From the NCBI GenBank assembly GCA_014529385.2, contig CM043947.1:132752891-132816890 (forward strand): DNA of 64,000 nt, in the 5' to 3' direction. The position numbers were made by a program, and so were the translations under genes. Shown in pieces: positions 1-12,800 of the stretch (its first letter is position 1; the number at the start of each line of letters is the position of its first letter). The notes below the pieces were generated by a model. The model was not told where the DNA came from. It was given only the letters and a program-made list of their open reading frames with translations, and did no database searches. The DNA comes from Adiantum capillus-veneris. Lineage: Eukaryota > Streptophyta > Polypodiopsida > Polypodiales > Pteridaceae.

Positions 1-1809
1 GCACATAATTATCATTACTAGTTAAGTATAATGTGCATAATTATGATTGTAAAGCTCTTTTCACCTATGATTCTTTAAGATATGACGAATCTTTTTCTCT
101 TTGTTATGGACCCAAATTGAAGTATAATTAAGGTGATAAAAACCTTGATTTATCCATGAAATTAGGGCCAAATTATGAGAATTCTTGCATACTAAAAGAT
201 GCATAGTTAGAGTCTTGTTTTGCACTAGTAGATTATGCATGATAGTGTGAAAGTCAATCATCTATTGCAGTTGGTACTTGCATAGTTATAGTCTATCATT
301 GTGTGTTACATAGGTGCATCTAGTTAGTGCATTAATCTTGATCTCATATTGCATATGGAAGAAGTCTTGGTTATGATAATCTTAGGGTGAGTTTATGAGT
401 AATTAGGGCATAATCATCTCGTTTTATTCTTGAGTTAGCTTGCACACTTATATTTTTGAAAGCTTTGTAAATTAGCTTAGAATTAAGTATAAGATTAAGG
501 CTATCCTTGTCAAGTTTTCTCATTGGTTGTTGTGGGAATTTTTTGTACCACACATAGTCTCTTCGTTTTTTCGAAAGAACTAATCTTAGCAGTGAGAAAT
601 GACTCCCAAAAGAACTCGGTTTGGTGGTGCTAACGACCGGAGGCGGGAACTAGCAACATGGTGACCAACGATAAAGCACCATTGAGAGAGGGAAACCCGG
701 CCATCTCACGAAGCCAAAATGAGGAAATTCATGAGGTAGGGTGGATTTTATTTTGTACCTTACATAAGCATTGTATTACGATAACTTTAGGAATGTCTAA
801 ACTTCCCTAAAATATGTTGGAAATCCAACTGACACAACGGCATAAGTACTTTAATGGTTTTATCTAAATTTAAATTTAAATTTAAATAAGAAAGAAATGC
901 TTTATGGAAAGACTGCTTTGAGGTAGGAAAGAATGGTTGTTAGGAAAAGCTATCTCAACCAAATTTCATTCATTATTCCAATGTCGACTTAGTGTGAACC
1001 CCCTATTGATCACAGGGTGGTAGCTCATGAAGTTATCGCAGGAGTTAAATCCACGACTTGCTTTTTATGCGTGGATATGCCCATGGCTTACTTTTGATGT
1101 GGTGGATACATGATTTTAGCTGGAGAGTTACTCCAAGAATTGGGTGGATCATGGACTGGTTGTATGGGCGGCCAATTGACAACGAGTGGAGTTAACACTC
1201 GCTGGAGGTCCTCACGACTCGAGGACATTGGAATTTTTAATGAAATATTGTAATGTTGAGTACTTTTTCCTAGGAAAGATATGTTTTGGTGCCGATTTTT
1301 CTTGATTGAAGTGATTGTCTTAAGGAACTTGTGTTGAGGAAATATAATGAAGGAATCATAAGTGTTGAAAAATAATATGTTAGTAATTAGGCCACACAAA
1401 GACTCTGTGTGAGTGTGGGGTGGAAAGTGGGGGCTTAGCTTGGTGTGTCAAAGCCTACGAGACAGGTGGTCCCGATCAGTCGGGAACTCTCTGCCCTGTG
1501 TGATAGAGTACGAAATTAGATATCTTATTACGCCAAAGTGGCAGGAACTCGGTGTATGTGCCTCTAAAAGTTATGGGGTAAAAGGCACCGAGGTTTCTTC
1601 TCCTCCTGGAAGATGAGATTAGGACCGATAGTACGTAGTTATGCTTCTCTTGTGGGGAAGAGGTAGATTCCTTTCACTGGTGGCTTGGACTCAACTCACT
1701 AAGTGATGAGAGACCATTCATTGGTTTCCTTCTTAACTAACTTTTGTTTGCTTTTGCATAGGATCTATCGATCTTCAGGTGTCCTCCAACTCCGTCAGGG
1801 TGAGACGGG
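1..1809. other. Unassigned repeat-like DNA, no gene recognised
   Basis: No reading frame here matches a family I recognise. A short plus-strand frame starting with ATG at 600 (MTPKRTRFGG...) has the basic look of the N-terminus of a plant Gypsy Gag, but it stops after about 20 codons. The stretch 960-1800 is GC-richer than its surroundings and could be LTR or leader sequence of an old retroelement, but I cannot pair it with another copy in the window. Confidence 0.3.
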
Positions 1810-2953
1810 GAGGGGACCTCACAGAAGGGAAGAGAAAGAAGAAGTAACATACGAGAAAGAAGTAGCGTCCTCTCATACCATTACTAATAGAGCTTAGCAT
1901 GGCATAGTAGCATAGTAATGGAGATGAAGAAGATGGCTAGCATAGCATTGAAGCATCGCTCTTGGTTGGATTTATATTCCATAGCCAAGAGTGTTGGTGT
2001 AGGCTCTTAACTTCTCAAGCTTGGAGAAGGAGATGAACTCTTGCACTTTCACAAAGTGAGAATGAGGAGTGTGTGTGAGAGGGAGTATACCCCCCCAAGC
2101 ACCCCCTTGCTTGCTTTGGTCGAGCCCTCCTTGTAGCTTAAACTTGAATCTCATTGGACCCCTCTTAGCCTAGCCAATTACAGGCACAATGCATTTCAAG
2201 CAACAATGGGTAGTCTTTGGACAAGTGTCCTCCTTACCCCTTTGAGAGAGAGGGATTGATAATACCTAGATAATTGTTTAATTAAACGAAACGCTCATTG
2301 GACCCCTTTTAAGCCTAGCCAATAGGATTCAAACACTCCATGAGGGTAAAATGAGGTGGAACTTGACATGTGTCCTTGTTTCCTCTTCTGGATTGGGCTT
2401 GCCTTGAGTGAGTGTGTGTGTGTGCCCTCTCATTCTCTTAGCTTGTAGGCTCGCCCCCCTCTTTGTAGGACCTTGTTGACTTCAAACTCCTCAAGCCCCT
2501 AGTCCCATAAGCATGGCAAGTACCTCAAGCACCTTAGTTGGCAAGCACGACAAACAACTCAAGCACCTTAGTCAGCAAGCACGATAAGAACCTTAGTCAA
2601 CAGGCACGACAAGCTCCTTAGCCAGCAAGCACGACAAGCACGTCAAGCTTGGGCCGGGTCCCCACCTCAAGCTCAGCCCTAGCTTGCCTAAGGTCCTAGG
2701 TCTAAGGACTTTTAACATTAAGCTTTGGAGGTCTTCAATGAAGCTAACCCTAAGGCCATTTAAGCTCCAGTAGTTGGCATTGCTCTTTGCTAAACCATCT
2801 CCCATTTGGACCCATTCTTTGGTCCCGTGTTGAGATAAATCTAAAATCACATGTCTATATTCTAACTCTTCTTCCTGTTTATTCTCCCACATTAAATGAT
2901 CAGTTCCATATGAGAAAATAATTTGGGTTAGTTAGATATTAGATTTTGGTGCA
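1810..2953 (-). repeat. LTR relic of the Gypsy-2 family
   Basis: This stretch aligns by eye with the LTR copies at 36201-37632 and 40216-41462. Shared landmarks are the 'tagccaagag...ttggtgtaggc' block, a GA-rich block, a short (TG)n run before CTCTC, and the AT-rich end 'attaaatgat...gttagatatta'. The right edge is set where the 36-kb copy meets its polypurine tract. It diverges from both other copies more than they do from each other, so it is older. It may be a solo LTR or the end of a truncated element; the left edge is approximate. Confidence 0.6.
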
Positions 2954-2989
2954 AACCATATCCACAACCACTAGATTCTTCCTTAAACA

Positions 2990-3410
2990 ATATAGATTTC
3001 CTACAGAATGCAGCTCTTGCATGATGCCAAACTCTACATAGAATAAAAGAAACTTATTAGGGTAAAATTTCCACCATTGCTTAACTCAAATAGTTGTTTA
3101 GAAGTAAAGTCTCCACCATTGTCAAGTCGAACAACTTTGATAGGTTGCTTTGTCTCTTTCTTCACCAAAACCTTGCAAGTGAATAAATAAAATCAATGCC
3201 TCATCCTTGGTCATGAGAAATTGTACCCACATAAACCTCCTGAAATCATTAATCAACATTGAATACTTGGTTCCACCAAGTGATGGACTACCATTCATAA
3301 GTATATGTTTGTATGAACCAACTCCAATACTAAGGTAGAACACACATAAAGATTGTGGATTTTGTTTCCCACATATGCAATTAAACACCTCTCTTAGGCT
3401 CAACATTTTT
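2990..3410 (-). pseudogene. Copia integrase fragment
   Basis: The minus-strand translation keeps the Copia integrase-core signature PSLGGTKYSMLINDFRRFMW, followed by the second catalytic block VVRLDNGGDFTSKQ (equivalent to RSDNGGEF). The CxxGKQ motif of the GAG-pre-integrase zinc region is upstream. The first catalytic Asp is lost (HILMNG where HTDxxG is usual). No RT or protease follows, and the fragment abuts the LTR relic on its left. It is an old Copia scrap with no coding capacity left. Confidence 0.7.
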
Positions 3411-3840
3411 CAAGCAAGCACCATGTCAAATGTACATTTCATTTACCTCTAGGCTAACTTTGTCAAGCGCCATGCATTTTCTTGATAAAGCTTAACATAG
3501 AGCCTATTTGGTTTTCTCTATGGAATAATGAATTTATTTTAATTGTTCAAGTTGTGGAACCCCAACTTATCACAAAGTAACTCTTGGACAAATCCACTTA
3601 TAAAGTAACCACTCTTATAAAGTAACCACCGTATATATGCTATAGACAATATCCATTTTTCACCGTCGGTACTTATTTATACAAGCAAAGTTCATTGGGC
3701 CTTGCCTCTTGATGCGATCTTTGCACTTAGTCCTATTGCATTATTAAGTTTTTATGTTCTTTCCCTATTTATCAATCCCAATCCATCAAATTTTTGCAAG
3801 ATTCAACATTGGGGTAGGAATTTAGGGTAGGGTCACACAA
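3411..3840. other. Decayed Copia flank and spacer, no gene
   Basis: This stretch continues the old Copia fragment upstream on the minus strand, but motifs are no longer readable. Past about 3680 it is AT-rich spacer. No RNA gene or clear promoter is visible. Confidence 0.3.
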
Positions 3841-4937
3841 TTGGTGGCAGTGGTGGTCCAAGGGGAGGGGATTCTCCCTTCGGGAGTTAGTATGGAACTC
3901 GATGGAGGGAATCAAGGTGGCACCTTGGGGAGGTCACCGGATCTCTCTGGGCAAGGCTTTTTATTCACTACAGAAGGGAGGAAGAGGACTTCAGAGTTGT
4001 ATGCAAGCATTGCCAATCCAAAGAAGATTCTAAAGCCTTCTCACTTTGATGCTCGTTCCTTGGCAGAGGAGGTACTGCACGAGGAAATTAGGCACAGTCA
4101 GAACAAACCTGAATATGGATACATGCTATGCAAGTAGAGTTTAACTTGGAGATGTATAGGTTTGTAGTGCTCAATCAGCAGTGCTCTATTTTATGGGCCA
4201 TTGGATGACGACGAAGAACCTATGGGGGTGGGTAGCGGCAGTGAGACAAAGAACATAAGTGAGATTTGCCACTTTACAATAGTAGGAAAAGGCTTCTATG
4301 TGATACGGTGTGCTTCTGATCAAATGGTTCAGGACCTTGTAATGAAATGAGGAATTTCAAAGGCTTCTCACTTTGCTTATGCAATGCCCTGGATGCCCGA
4401 GTTCTGTCTATATGAAGAGTTTATGGACTTTTGCCCGGTATGGGTCACACGCAAGAGTTTCCCTCTCTTGCTAAACAACTATGTGGACTCCATTGCTACT
4501 TGGATATAAGAGTCTGCATTCTGTTGAATATGTGTAAGCCAATTCCTAAGTATTTGGATTTGAGTATGGGCAGCTTTGGTAGCTTCCAAAAAGATCTTCC
4601 ATTCTCCTCGTTTCCAAATTCTGGCTACAAATTTCATAGGGTTAGTCATTACGCTAAGGATTGCCATGAGGTTGAATTTGCATGCAACCCAATCAAGACC
4701 ACTTGGAGATGTGTTAATAGGGAGGTCATGCCCAATATAGTTGACACAAGTCTGGAAGACATGGCTAAAGATCAGGATCTATCTTGCAATGAAGCAACTC
4801 AAGAGAAGAGTAGCCCACTGGTGGAGATGCAAAAGAAACCTGTCGTGCCTATCAAACCATCTAAGATTAACAAAGAGATGCGATGCTCGTCAATAGAGGT
4901 TCAAGACACAATAGAATTGATCGTCAACCCCGCTTGA
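3841..4937 (+). pseudogene. Decayed zinc-knuckle (DUF4283-like, LINE-associated) protein gene
   Basis: Two plus-strand frames (3841-4137 and 4431-4937) and the sequence between them read as one protein broken by stops and frameshifts. The middle reads 'SHFAYAMPWMPEF...PVWVTRKSFPLLL', a pattern like the conserved core of plant DUF4283 proteins encoded with LINE-type elements. It is followed by a degraded CCHC knuckle near 4620-4665 (YKxHRVSHYAKDC) in which the first two Cys are replaced. The C-terminus is polar and ends at TGA 4935-4937. In that family such proteins bind nucleic acid. No endonuclease or RT domain follows, so this would be an isolated 5' fragment. The family call rests on recognition only. 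Confidence 0.4.
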
Positions 4938-6293
4938 GGGAGAGATGTTGGATGCTAGCCGTCTAGGCTCGAATACAAGTGGTGACCAAAAACCTGAAGA
5001 TTGATCTCATGAGCCATCTTGTGAGTGTTTCAGGCACTATGACTAATACGATTAGTCTTCTAAAACGAAAGAAAAAGAATAAATAAATTTATTGGTCTTC
5101 TTTCCTTGGTGGGATTATGCCTCCTATGTATTGGCTTGGGTCAAGGAGTGAGTTGTGGAAGGACTAACTCCTTGGTGGTGGCAACCTCGAGTCTTTCTAT
5201 GTTCCCTATGGTGAGATTTTGGCCTCAAGGTGGCACCCTTTATGAGCTGATGGAGCTGGTCTATCTGGTGGTGTGTGATGTCGATGCTAGCAGTTGCCAT
5301 GGCTCTGATGGAACATGGCTGTATATGTAAGTTTTTTTGGTTTCTTTTTAATTTTTCAATACAATCATCACTCACAATTTGTGAGTTTGGAAAAAAGGAT
5401 AGTTGGCATGCTCTTCAGTAACATCTTGTTTATCTTCTAGTCCATTTTGATGGGGCTCTAGCGCAAAGGTATCCCTTTCTTGCTATTTGATTCACATGGA
5501 AACTCAACCCTATATCAAACTATATTTCATATTCAAAACCTATGTTGGCTTGTATTATTGGCTTGTATAAGGCCATAGGGTTGTGGTGAAAAAATGGTGC
5601 AATTTTTCAATCGTTGGTGCAAAGGTTGCTGATGGTAGGTTTTTCCATCATTGTAACTTGGTCAATTCATTTTTTAATGCTGACTTGACTTTCTTTCATT
5701 TGTCTTCATTTTGTTTGTAAATGGGTCCCTTCATTTAAGGATCTAACAACGTTCTTTTCAACTTTTTGATTTAAAACATACTTTGTTAGTTGTAACATTT
5801 TCTTTCATTTTCAAATAATTTATAACTAAAAAATTCTAAATTCTCGTTAAATGAAAAAAATTGTTCACAACAACTAAGATATTTTTTTGACTTTTGGTTT
5901 TAAATATTCAAATGCCACCTTGTTACTTTAGTGTAATATGTATTATTATTAGGGATTAGACTTAGACATTCCTAATAATGATAAAACACATTTCAAGAAA
6001 AAAAATCATATATACGTTACAAGTAACACTTGATCAAGAGAACGTTGCAAGAAGAAAAATAGCATTAATTATTGCCATCTTCATGAAATATTATTATTAT
6101 TAATTTAAATTTTCACATAAAATTACTTAGACCCATCATTTTTAGAGATGTTTCTATAATTCAATGATCTATGTCAATTGATCATACTTCAATGTCATCT
6201 AAATGCCGATATTAATTTTAAAATACCAACCTATATTGAAATAGTCACATTGGTTTCTTTATGTAGTTCACTACAACATTTATCTCAAAAAAG
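4938..6293. other. AT-rich DNA, no gene recognised
   Basis: There are no frames with recognisable domains on either strand. From about 5600 the composition becomes strongly AT-rich, with many short homopolymers. I see no RNA gene and no convincing promoter. Confidence 0.4.
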
Positions 6294-6452
6294 CAACAAA
6301 CTAAACTTCCAAGTTTGGCTAAATTTGGTCAACAAGTAGCTTCTCCATGTTTATTATTGAAATAACTTAACCAACAACAAACTAAAGTTCCAAGTTTGGC
6401 CAAATTTGGTTAACAAGTAACTTCTCCATGTTTATATTGAAATAACTTAACC
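6294..6452. repeat. Direct tandem duplication of about 78 bp
   Basis: Copy 1 (6294-6372) and copy 2 (6375-6452) both start CAACAAACTAAA and end ATAACTTAACC. They differ by a few substitutions and a 3-bp indel (TTATTATTG versus TTATATTG). This is a simple local duplication in AT-rich DNA. Confidence 0.85.
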
Positions 6453-7010
6453 TCTTAGTCATCTTTTGCCATATATCTATTGCTCCCTTTATAATATACC
6501 CTCTTTCTAACCTTTCAAGATATTTTTTTGTCGTGAAAAGATAAATAATACAAACACAACCCTCATCTACTTTGCATTGCATTTCCTTAACATGCCATCG
6601 TGATTCTTCACCTTGTTTTTATTCACATCTCAAAAAGGCATATCACATCAAACCAACCTTGTTTCTTCACAACCTCAAAGTTTTAAAAGGATCACGAATT
6701 CAAAGCTCTTTCAATTAGTACCCCATTCACCTTGTTGAAAGAAAACAAGCCAAAGAATCATGAAGGCCTACTAAAGATAAAACCCATTATTAGGGGGAAC
6801 AAGAGTTCTGGGGAGTGGGTATGAATGAGTGCTTACAATCACATGCCATTTTTGTATTTCAATATAAAATTTTATTGTCCATTATAGACACATAATCACA
6901 AATGGCTTATATGTTACATGGCCCCCCACTTAAACAACAAATTGAAAGGCTCACATTTGCATTTCTAAAACAAAATAAAATGAAAAGGAACTAACATAAA
7001 TGAAGGGACC

Positions 7011-7372
7011 CATTGACAAATTAGAATAAAAAAATTTAATATTCTCATAGAAAAAGTTAGGTCTAATAAGCAAAATATATAATAAATTTAAAGTTTTTGG
7101 TAATTCTCACATTCTATAAAAAAAACTATTTGTAATAAAAGCATTGAAGGAGCACATTGCCAAATTAAAACAAAAGAAAATTTTAACGTTTTCATAGGAA
7201 AAGGTAAGTCTAATAGGCATAAGATATAAAAAGTTATAAAATTTTTAAATTTTGTGAAAAATTTATATGTAATAAAAACATTAAAATAAAAAGCTACATT
7301 GAAAATTTAGAAAAAAAATATTTTAATGCTTTTTTATAAGAAAAGATGGATTTAATAAGCGTAGAAAATAAG
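7011..7372. repeat. Degenerate tandem array, three units of about 140 bp
   Basis: Three successive blocks begin near 7011, 7155 and 7289 with 'cattg-aaattagaa' and continue through 'ataggaaaag-taggtctaataagc'-type text. Spacing is regular and divergence high, so this is an old minisatellite-like array. The flanks (6453-7010, 7373-7846) are AT-rich and hold no recognisable gene. Confidence 0.6.
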
Positions 7373-7854
7373 GAAACAATTTAGTGACATGAATTTTTTT
7401 GAAGTCCTTAAATGAAAGGGCCCTTTATGAATTCCTCACATCATGGGATCAAACTCGCTCTTTCTACTCTCATTAGATCGAATCTTCGTAGATCCCACTT
7501 CAAGTTAGCAATTCAAGCTTGACACGTCTCAAATAAGCACGACGTAGTGAGCGACTCCGACCTCATGACCGCATCAAGCGAGAGAGAAATCTTCGGGCTG
7601 AGCCATCCACCTGAGAGCCATTCGATATGAGAAAGGCAAGCATAGACATAAAAGAAAAAGGCAATCTTCTTCTTGTAGCTCTGTGATGTAGCCTCTCCTT
7701 CCAACCCTCAGGTCACTCCTCTAATTGGCTGGTTGCCCACCATTTTTGACCTCCCTCCTCTAGCTTTGCTTGTTATTTCCTCCCTTTGACAAAGCGACAT
7801 CTCACTTAGATTCTTACTAAAAGAATCAACCCAAAATCGTATGCAGATATTCCT

Positions 7855-8534
7855 CCCGGGGGATTCACCATGATAAACTTACCGCACCACGTAAGTGCAG
7901 GGGAGGGGGGTTTTTTTACAAGCTACATAAACGTATAAGTTAGGGACAGGCCCCCAATAATTTATCTTCTAGTCTTAAAAATAAGGGAGGGGGGTATCAT
8001 ATTTGGGGGGGGGGGGGGGGGGGGGGGGGGGGCTCACTCGGGTTGATTACTTGTAACAATTGGTCAGCGATGTGCACTAGAACTCGGACGAGTTTAGGGA
8101 AAGTTTTTTATCAGGTCACATATAAAATTTTGCATCAAGCCGGTCATAGATTAGGGCTGATTTGGAGCAGGTCAAGGGTTGATTTACACCAACTTTGGAT
8201 GGGTCAGAATTGGACACGTAGCCAGAGTGCAGCCTGATTGGGTACATAGTTTGAAGTCAAACTAAGACAAATTGAGGGCATATCATTAGAAGTGGTTCCT
8301 TAGTACGTTACCCGTCACTATGCTACACACTCTTTGACTAGTTCTACTCAATTAGATTATGTGAGACCTAAATTTTATATGTAAGATAGGGGTATGATAG
8401 TTTTTTTCGTTGACTACCGTATAAGCGTAGAAAGGGGGGTCATATTACCTAATATGAGTCACATATAGGGGTTTTATCAAAGTTGTCCGCTCGTAGGTGG
8501 CGTCCCTTTCTGTATATAGAGTGAATCCCCCGGG
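7855..8534. mobile_element. Non-autonomous DNA transposon with 14-bp TIRs and 8-bp TSD
   Basis: The left end CCCGGGGGATTCAC (7855-7868) is the exact reverse complement of the right end GTGAATCCCCCGGG (8521-8534). Both ends are flanked by the direct repeat ATATTCCT (7847-7854 and 8535-8542), as expected for an 8-bp target-site duplication. The 680-bp interior has no transposase frame. It holds several G-rich runs, including 28 consecutive G. An 8-bp duplication is compatible with hAT-, Mutator- or Merlin-type transposition; the TIR alone does not decide. The perfect TIR and TSD suggest a fairly young insertion. Confidence 0.8.
8005..8032. repeat. Poly-G run (28 G)
   Basis: An uninterrupted G homopolymer inside the DNA transposon. 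The exact length is prone to assembly error. Confidence 0.9.
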
Positions 8535-8542
8535 ATATTCCT

Positions 8543-8926
8543 ATCCTTCATTCTCTAAAGTCTTTTTCACGTATACCCAAAAAGTGAATGTAGACTTTAG
8601 AGAATAGCATTTGAAAGACTAAAACTTTTAAAGCTCTTAGGGACACGTGTCTAGCAAAGAAATTTGAACGACCTTCACCCTTGGGGTGCTAAGGCCTTTA
8701 GGAGGCTAGTAAAGTTTGTCCCTTCAACGTTTTCTCAAATGACATCATGGGAAGGGCCCATCTTGTACCACTCCATGTGTTGAATGTAACCCTTTTTGAA
8801 AGACATAACCAAAGTCTACTTCACAAACTCACCTATCTATATATATATACTATATCTTCAAATTGGAAGACTTTTGATTAAAGTAGTTTCCACATGGTTG
8901 CAACTTTTTCTTTTGCCTCCCTTGAT

Positions 8927-8966
<40 letters not shown>

Positions 8967-9334
8967 TGGCCATTGGTGTGAAACTAACACATGATTCTCT
9001 CTCTTCCCCATTCTCAATTCCCATCTCTCTTCTACTCACCTTTTGCATGTGTCAAACAAATGTGAGCAGTGAGGTGGGCTACATTCAATACACAAACTAT
9101 AGGCCTAAATAAAGCTTCCATAAACTGCAAATTCCTATGAGTCTCCTCTGTTCTTCCCTCTCTTTCTCACTCTTTCTCCTAACAGCTAAGAAAAAAGCAT
9201 GTCCAAGAACCATTTGAAACCTAAGCTCTATGAATTTTGCTCTCAAATGCATCTTCCATTAAAATTACTAGTAGCTTGACTCTCCTCTTCCATGCAAAGA
9301 AGATTCATATCTACCTCTAAAAATAGGATCATTG
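8543..9334. other. Spacer with a (TC)n microsatellite, no gene
   Basis: A (TC)n run occupies 8929-8963. The rest shows no recognised domain. Short frames across the microsatellite are low-complexity artefacts. Confidence 0.5.
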
Positions 9335-9750
<416 letters not shown>

Positions 9751-9760
9751 TATATAAATA
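9751..9760 (+). promoter_or_regulatory. TATA box (TATATAAATA)
   Basis: A strong plant-type TATA box preceded by a pyrimidine run. It is followed about 30 bp on by a C/T-rich stretch suited to an initiator, and about 90 bp on by the ATG at 9850. Its position fits transcription into the downstream exon-like blocks. Confidence 0.55.
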
Positions 9761-9849
9761 GGTGAGGGTGCATCTCTGCCCCTCACTTAGCTCGGGTTGT
9801 TCAGTCTTGTTTAAACTAAATAACCTACTGTGTGCTTCAACACGAAATT

Positions 9850-12800
9850 ATGGAGCTCACTACTCACGTCTCTCAGGTTTTTACCTTTCCCATGCTTACT
9901 TCCTGTTATTTGATTTTTGATAAGGTTGTACATTGAACAAACATCAGGTTGTACTTCCTGTTATTTGATTTTTGATAAGGTTGTACATTGAACAAACATC
10001 AGGTTTTGGCCGTTACAGCAAAGTAAGTACAATGGCTGTTGGCATGATAGTGGTATAAACATTGCTCTGAACCTTGCCTCTGGGTATCAATTGCCTGGTA
10101 TTTTTGAGGTATGAGGGTTGGCTTTTTGACATTTGCTTATAACTACTGCTGCCGTAAAAAATTGGTTTTTTCTAAAAAACATCCTACACTTTATTTTTTA
10201 TGGCTGCTATGTGCAGTAGGACTTAACTGGATCCAACAATTGGTTTATTTTCTTTTGATTACCAATAACCTTGGGGATTTTTTTGATACTGTCACCTCTG
10301 CAGTTTAATGCCGTTTACAAACTTTTCATAAAGCATTGGTTTATTGGCAAAAACATCTTGTCGACTGCGGTTTTTTTGTATAAATAATGGGGATTATTTT
10401 TTGGATTTTTAGCACGGGAAGCCTTGGGGACTATTTGATACTGGGTGTACTAAATTTTTGAGTGGGAACTATCAATTAAGCTTGGCATCATGACCACCGT
10501 GGCTTTAAGCATGCTAAAGCCCACCGTTTTGGGTTGACTAAGTACAAAAAAGGGGGTTTTTCTACGCACTAATGTTGAAGGTAAGTATATGGTAACTGCC
10601 GCTTGGCCTGACATTGGAATGGTAGGTATCCTATCGGTACATAATGGAGCTTTGGGATGGGGGTATACCCCGGATGATTATTGATTCTTACGCTTGGTAC
10701 TGTCGCTACTGTAACTTGGTATCATGATGACTATCACTTATAAGATCTGGTAAAACCCTCCGTATGGGGTAGCTTAGTGAATTTTTGGCCGTTTATTTTG
10801 CCCATAAACACGCTGGTGTTGCATATTTTTATGGTGACTTTGGGGGGAATATGGCCCGATTGCATTCTATGTATGGACCTGTTCGATATTCGTTTGATTG
10901 TTCAAGATAATGCAATACTATTTGCATTCATAGCTTGCCCTTGTTTTTTGGTTTGACAGTTGGACGGGCTAGGATACCAGAAAAGGTCTTTACCACTTGG
11001 GCTTGCTATGAGATTGTGACTTATAAAATTAGGAAGGGCTGGATTCCATTGTAACATAAACATTATCAGTTCTAAATATAGAACAACAAGCTTAAACTCG
11101 TTAATAATATTTAGGCTTCTTTACTGACAGAACCTCATTAATTTGGCAGATAAAAACTCAAGTAGTTTGTTTTTTTGGGGGAGCATACCACTTGGAGTAG
11201 AAGGGGGTATGGCCCTCTAGTAAAGTATAAAGTACTAAATAAACTTTGGGATAGTAAAGCCTTTTTAGAAAAATTGCATAAGTACTTTGGACTAAGCTTG
11301 TAAGTTAAAAAAAAATTAAGAGATGGACATGGATAACAACTGGTATAGTCCATTAATACCTGTAAAACACATCCAAGACTAACATATCTGTTGTTTTATT
11401 TGGATGGATGTAGGCAAGGACTCTATCTTATCTTGGAGGTTTTTTTTTACTTTGGCAAGCTGACCTACACTGGATTGCACACTCAGTTATGATTTGGGGA
11501 GTTTTTCTACTTTTTGTATACTAGAATGGGACCTCATTCCTACAAACATTGTACATAAATGATTCTAATACTGAGTTGTTTCTGTACTTATCTGTTCTCT
11601 AATCCATTGCCAGCTGTCTTTTGAATGTAAAAGTTCAATTATGTCTTATTATCTAAGATTAAACAACTACACACACATCCTATACATAAGGTTTTTCTTT
11701 CTAGAGAAACCGGGATGCTGGCTTTGGAAATTAACTCCGAAATTGAGCTCTAGGTTAGACCCACAGTCTATAATCCCTTGACTGGTTGACTGGTGTTAGG
11801 TGGTCCTTCATAGACTCTATTTCTTGTCTCCTGCTCACGACTACTATAGTCTTTGACTTTGTCGGTTTAAGGTTTGCAGGCCCACAACTATAGTTACTGG
11901 TTTTATTTTTATTTCCGTTTATGTATGAACTGTTCCTTTTTCAGGACTGCAAACCCTTTAGAAAGACAACCCAAATGAGCACTAAACACAACTCTGAAAA
12001 TCATGCAAAGATTCTCAAACAGATTAAGCTATACCTTAAGGACCATAAACCAAAGAATTCTTTGGCAATTAGAACTAGACCCTTCCTTACTAGGAAAGCC
12101 AAAGATTGTATTACTTACTACGGTAAGAAAAAGTAAACCTCACCACACTTTTTTGAAATACTGCAGACTCTTGCTCTCTCACAAGGATTGGAATTGACCT
12201 CGGAGCCCCTCTCAGTGGCCACATCTCTTATATTCAAATGTATTAGCAGCTTGGATGCTTCTCAACTAATATATGACTGGGCTCTTACCTTTGACAAGAA
12301 ATTGTCTGTCTTATATATGATGTCTTTTAATGTTTGGGTCAAAATTTTGGCTACTTTGGATAAAGACTCCATGGAAGGGGTGAATGTAATTACCCAATAC
12401 ATAGCCCAACTTCCCTTTCTGTCTGCACAATTCCAACAAGAGCTTGCCCTATTCTCTTCCTCAGGTGCTGATCTGTCTAACTAAGGAAGCTATGCAGTCT
12501 CAATTACTCTTTTGTCTGTACCGGCTACTCCAACTATCCCACAAACTGGTGGTATTTTTTGTCGAGATAGTGCAGCCCTTGAAGCGGTTAAGGAATTTTA
12601 GAGTAATCTTTGTTTCCTCAATGACTCTAACCTCCTAGAGATGGTGGCTAAGATCTCTAAAGTTTTTACTGTCTTACATGTTAGACAAATTGAAATAGAA
12701 TCCCTTGGGGTTGACCATCAGCTTTAGGTCCTGCCCAACAAAGAGTTCTTAGCACCCATTCTAAGTGAAACTTGGGTTTACCTTGCTAGCCTCCCTGCCT

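Noticed and set aside
10780-10960. Hydrophobic open stretch on the plus strand that could encode membrane segments
   Set aside because: It is short, lies in AT/T-rich DNA and lacks splice or start context linking it to the neighbouring exons.
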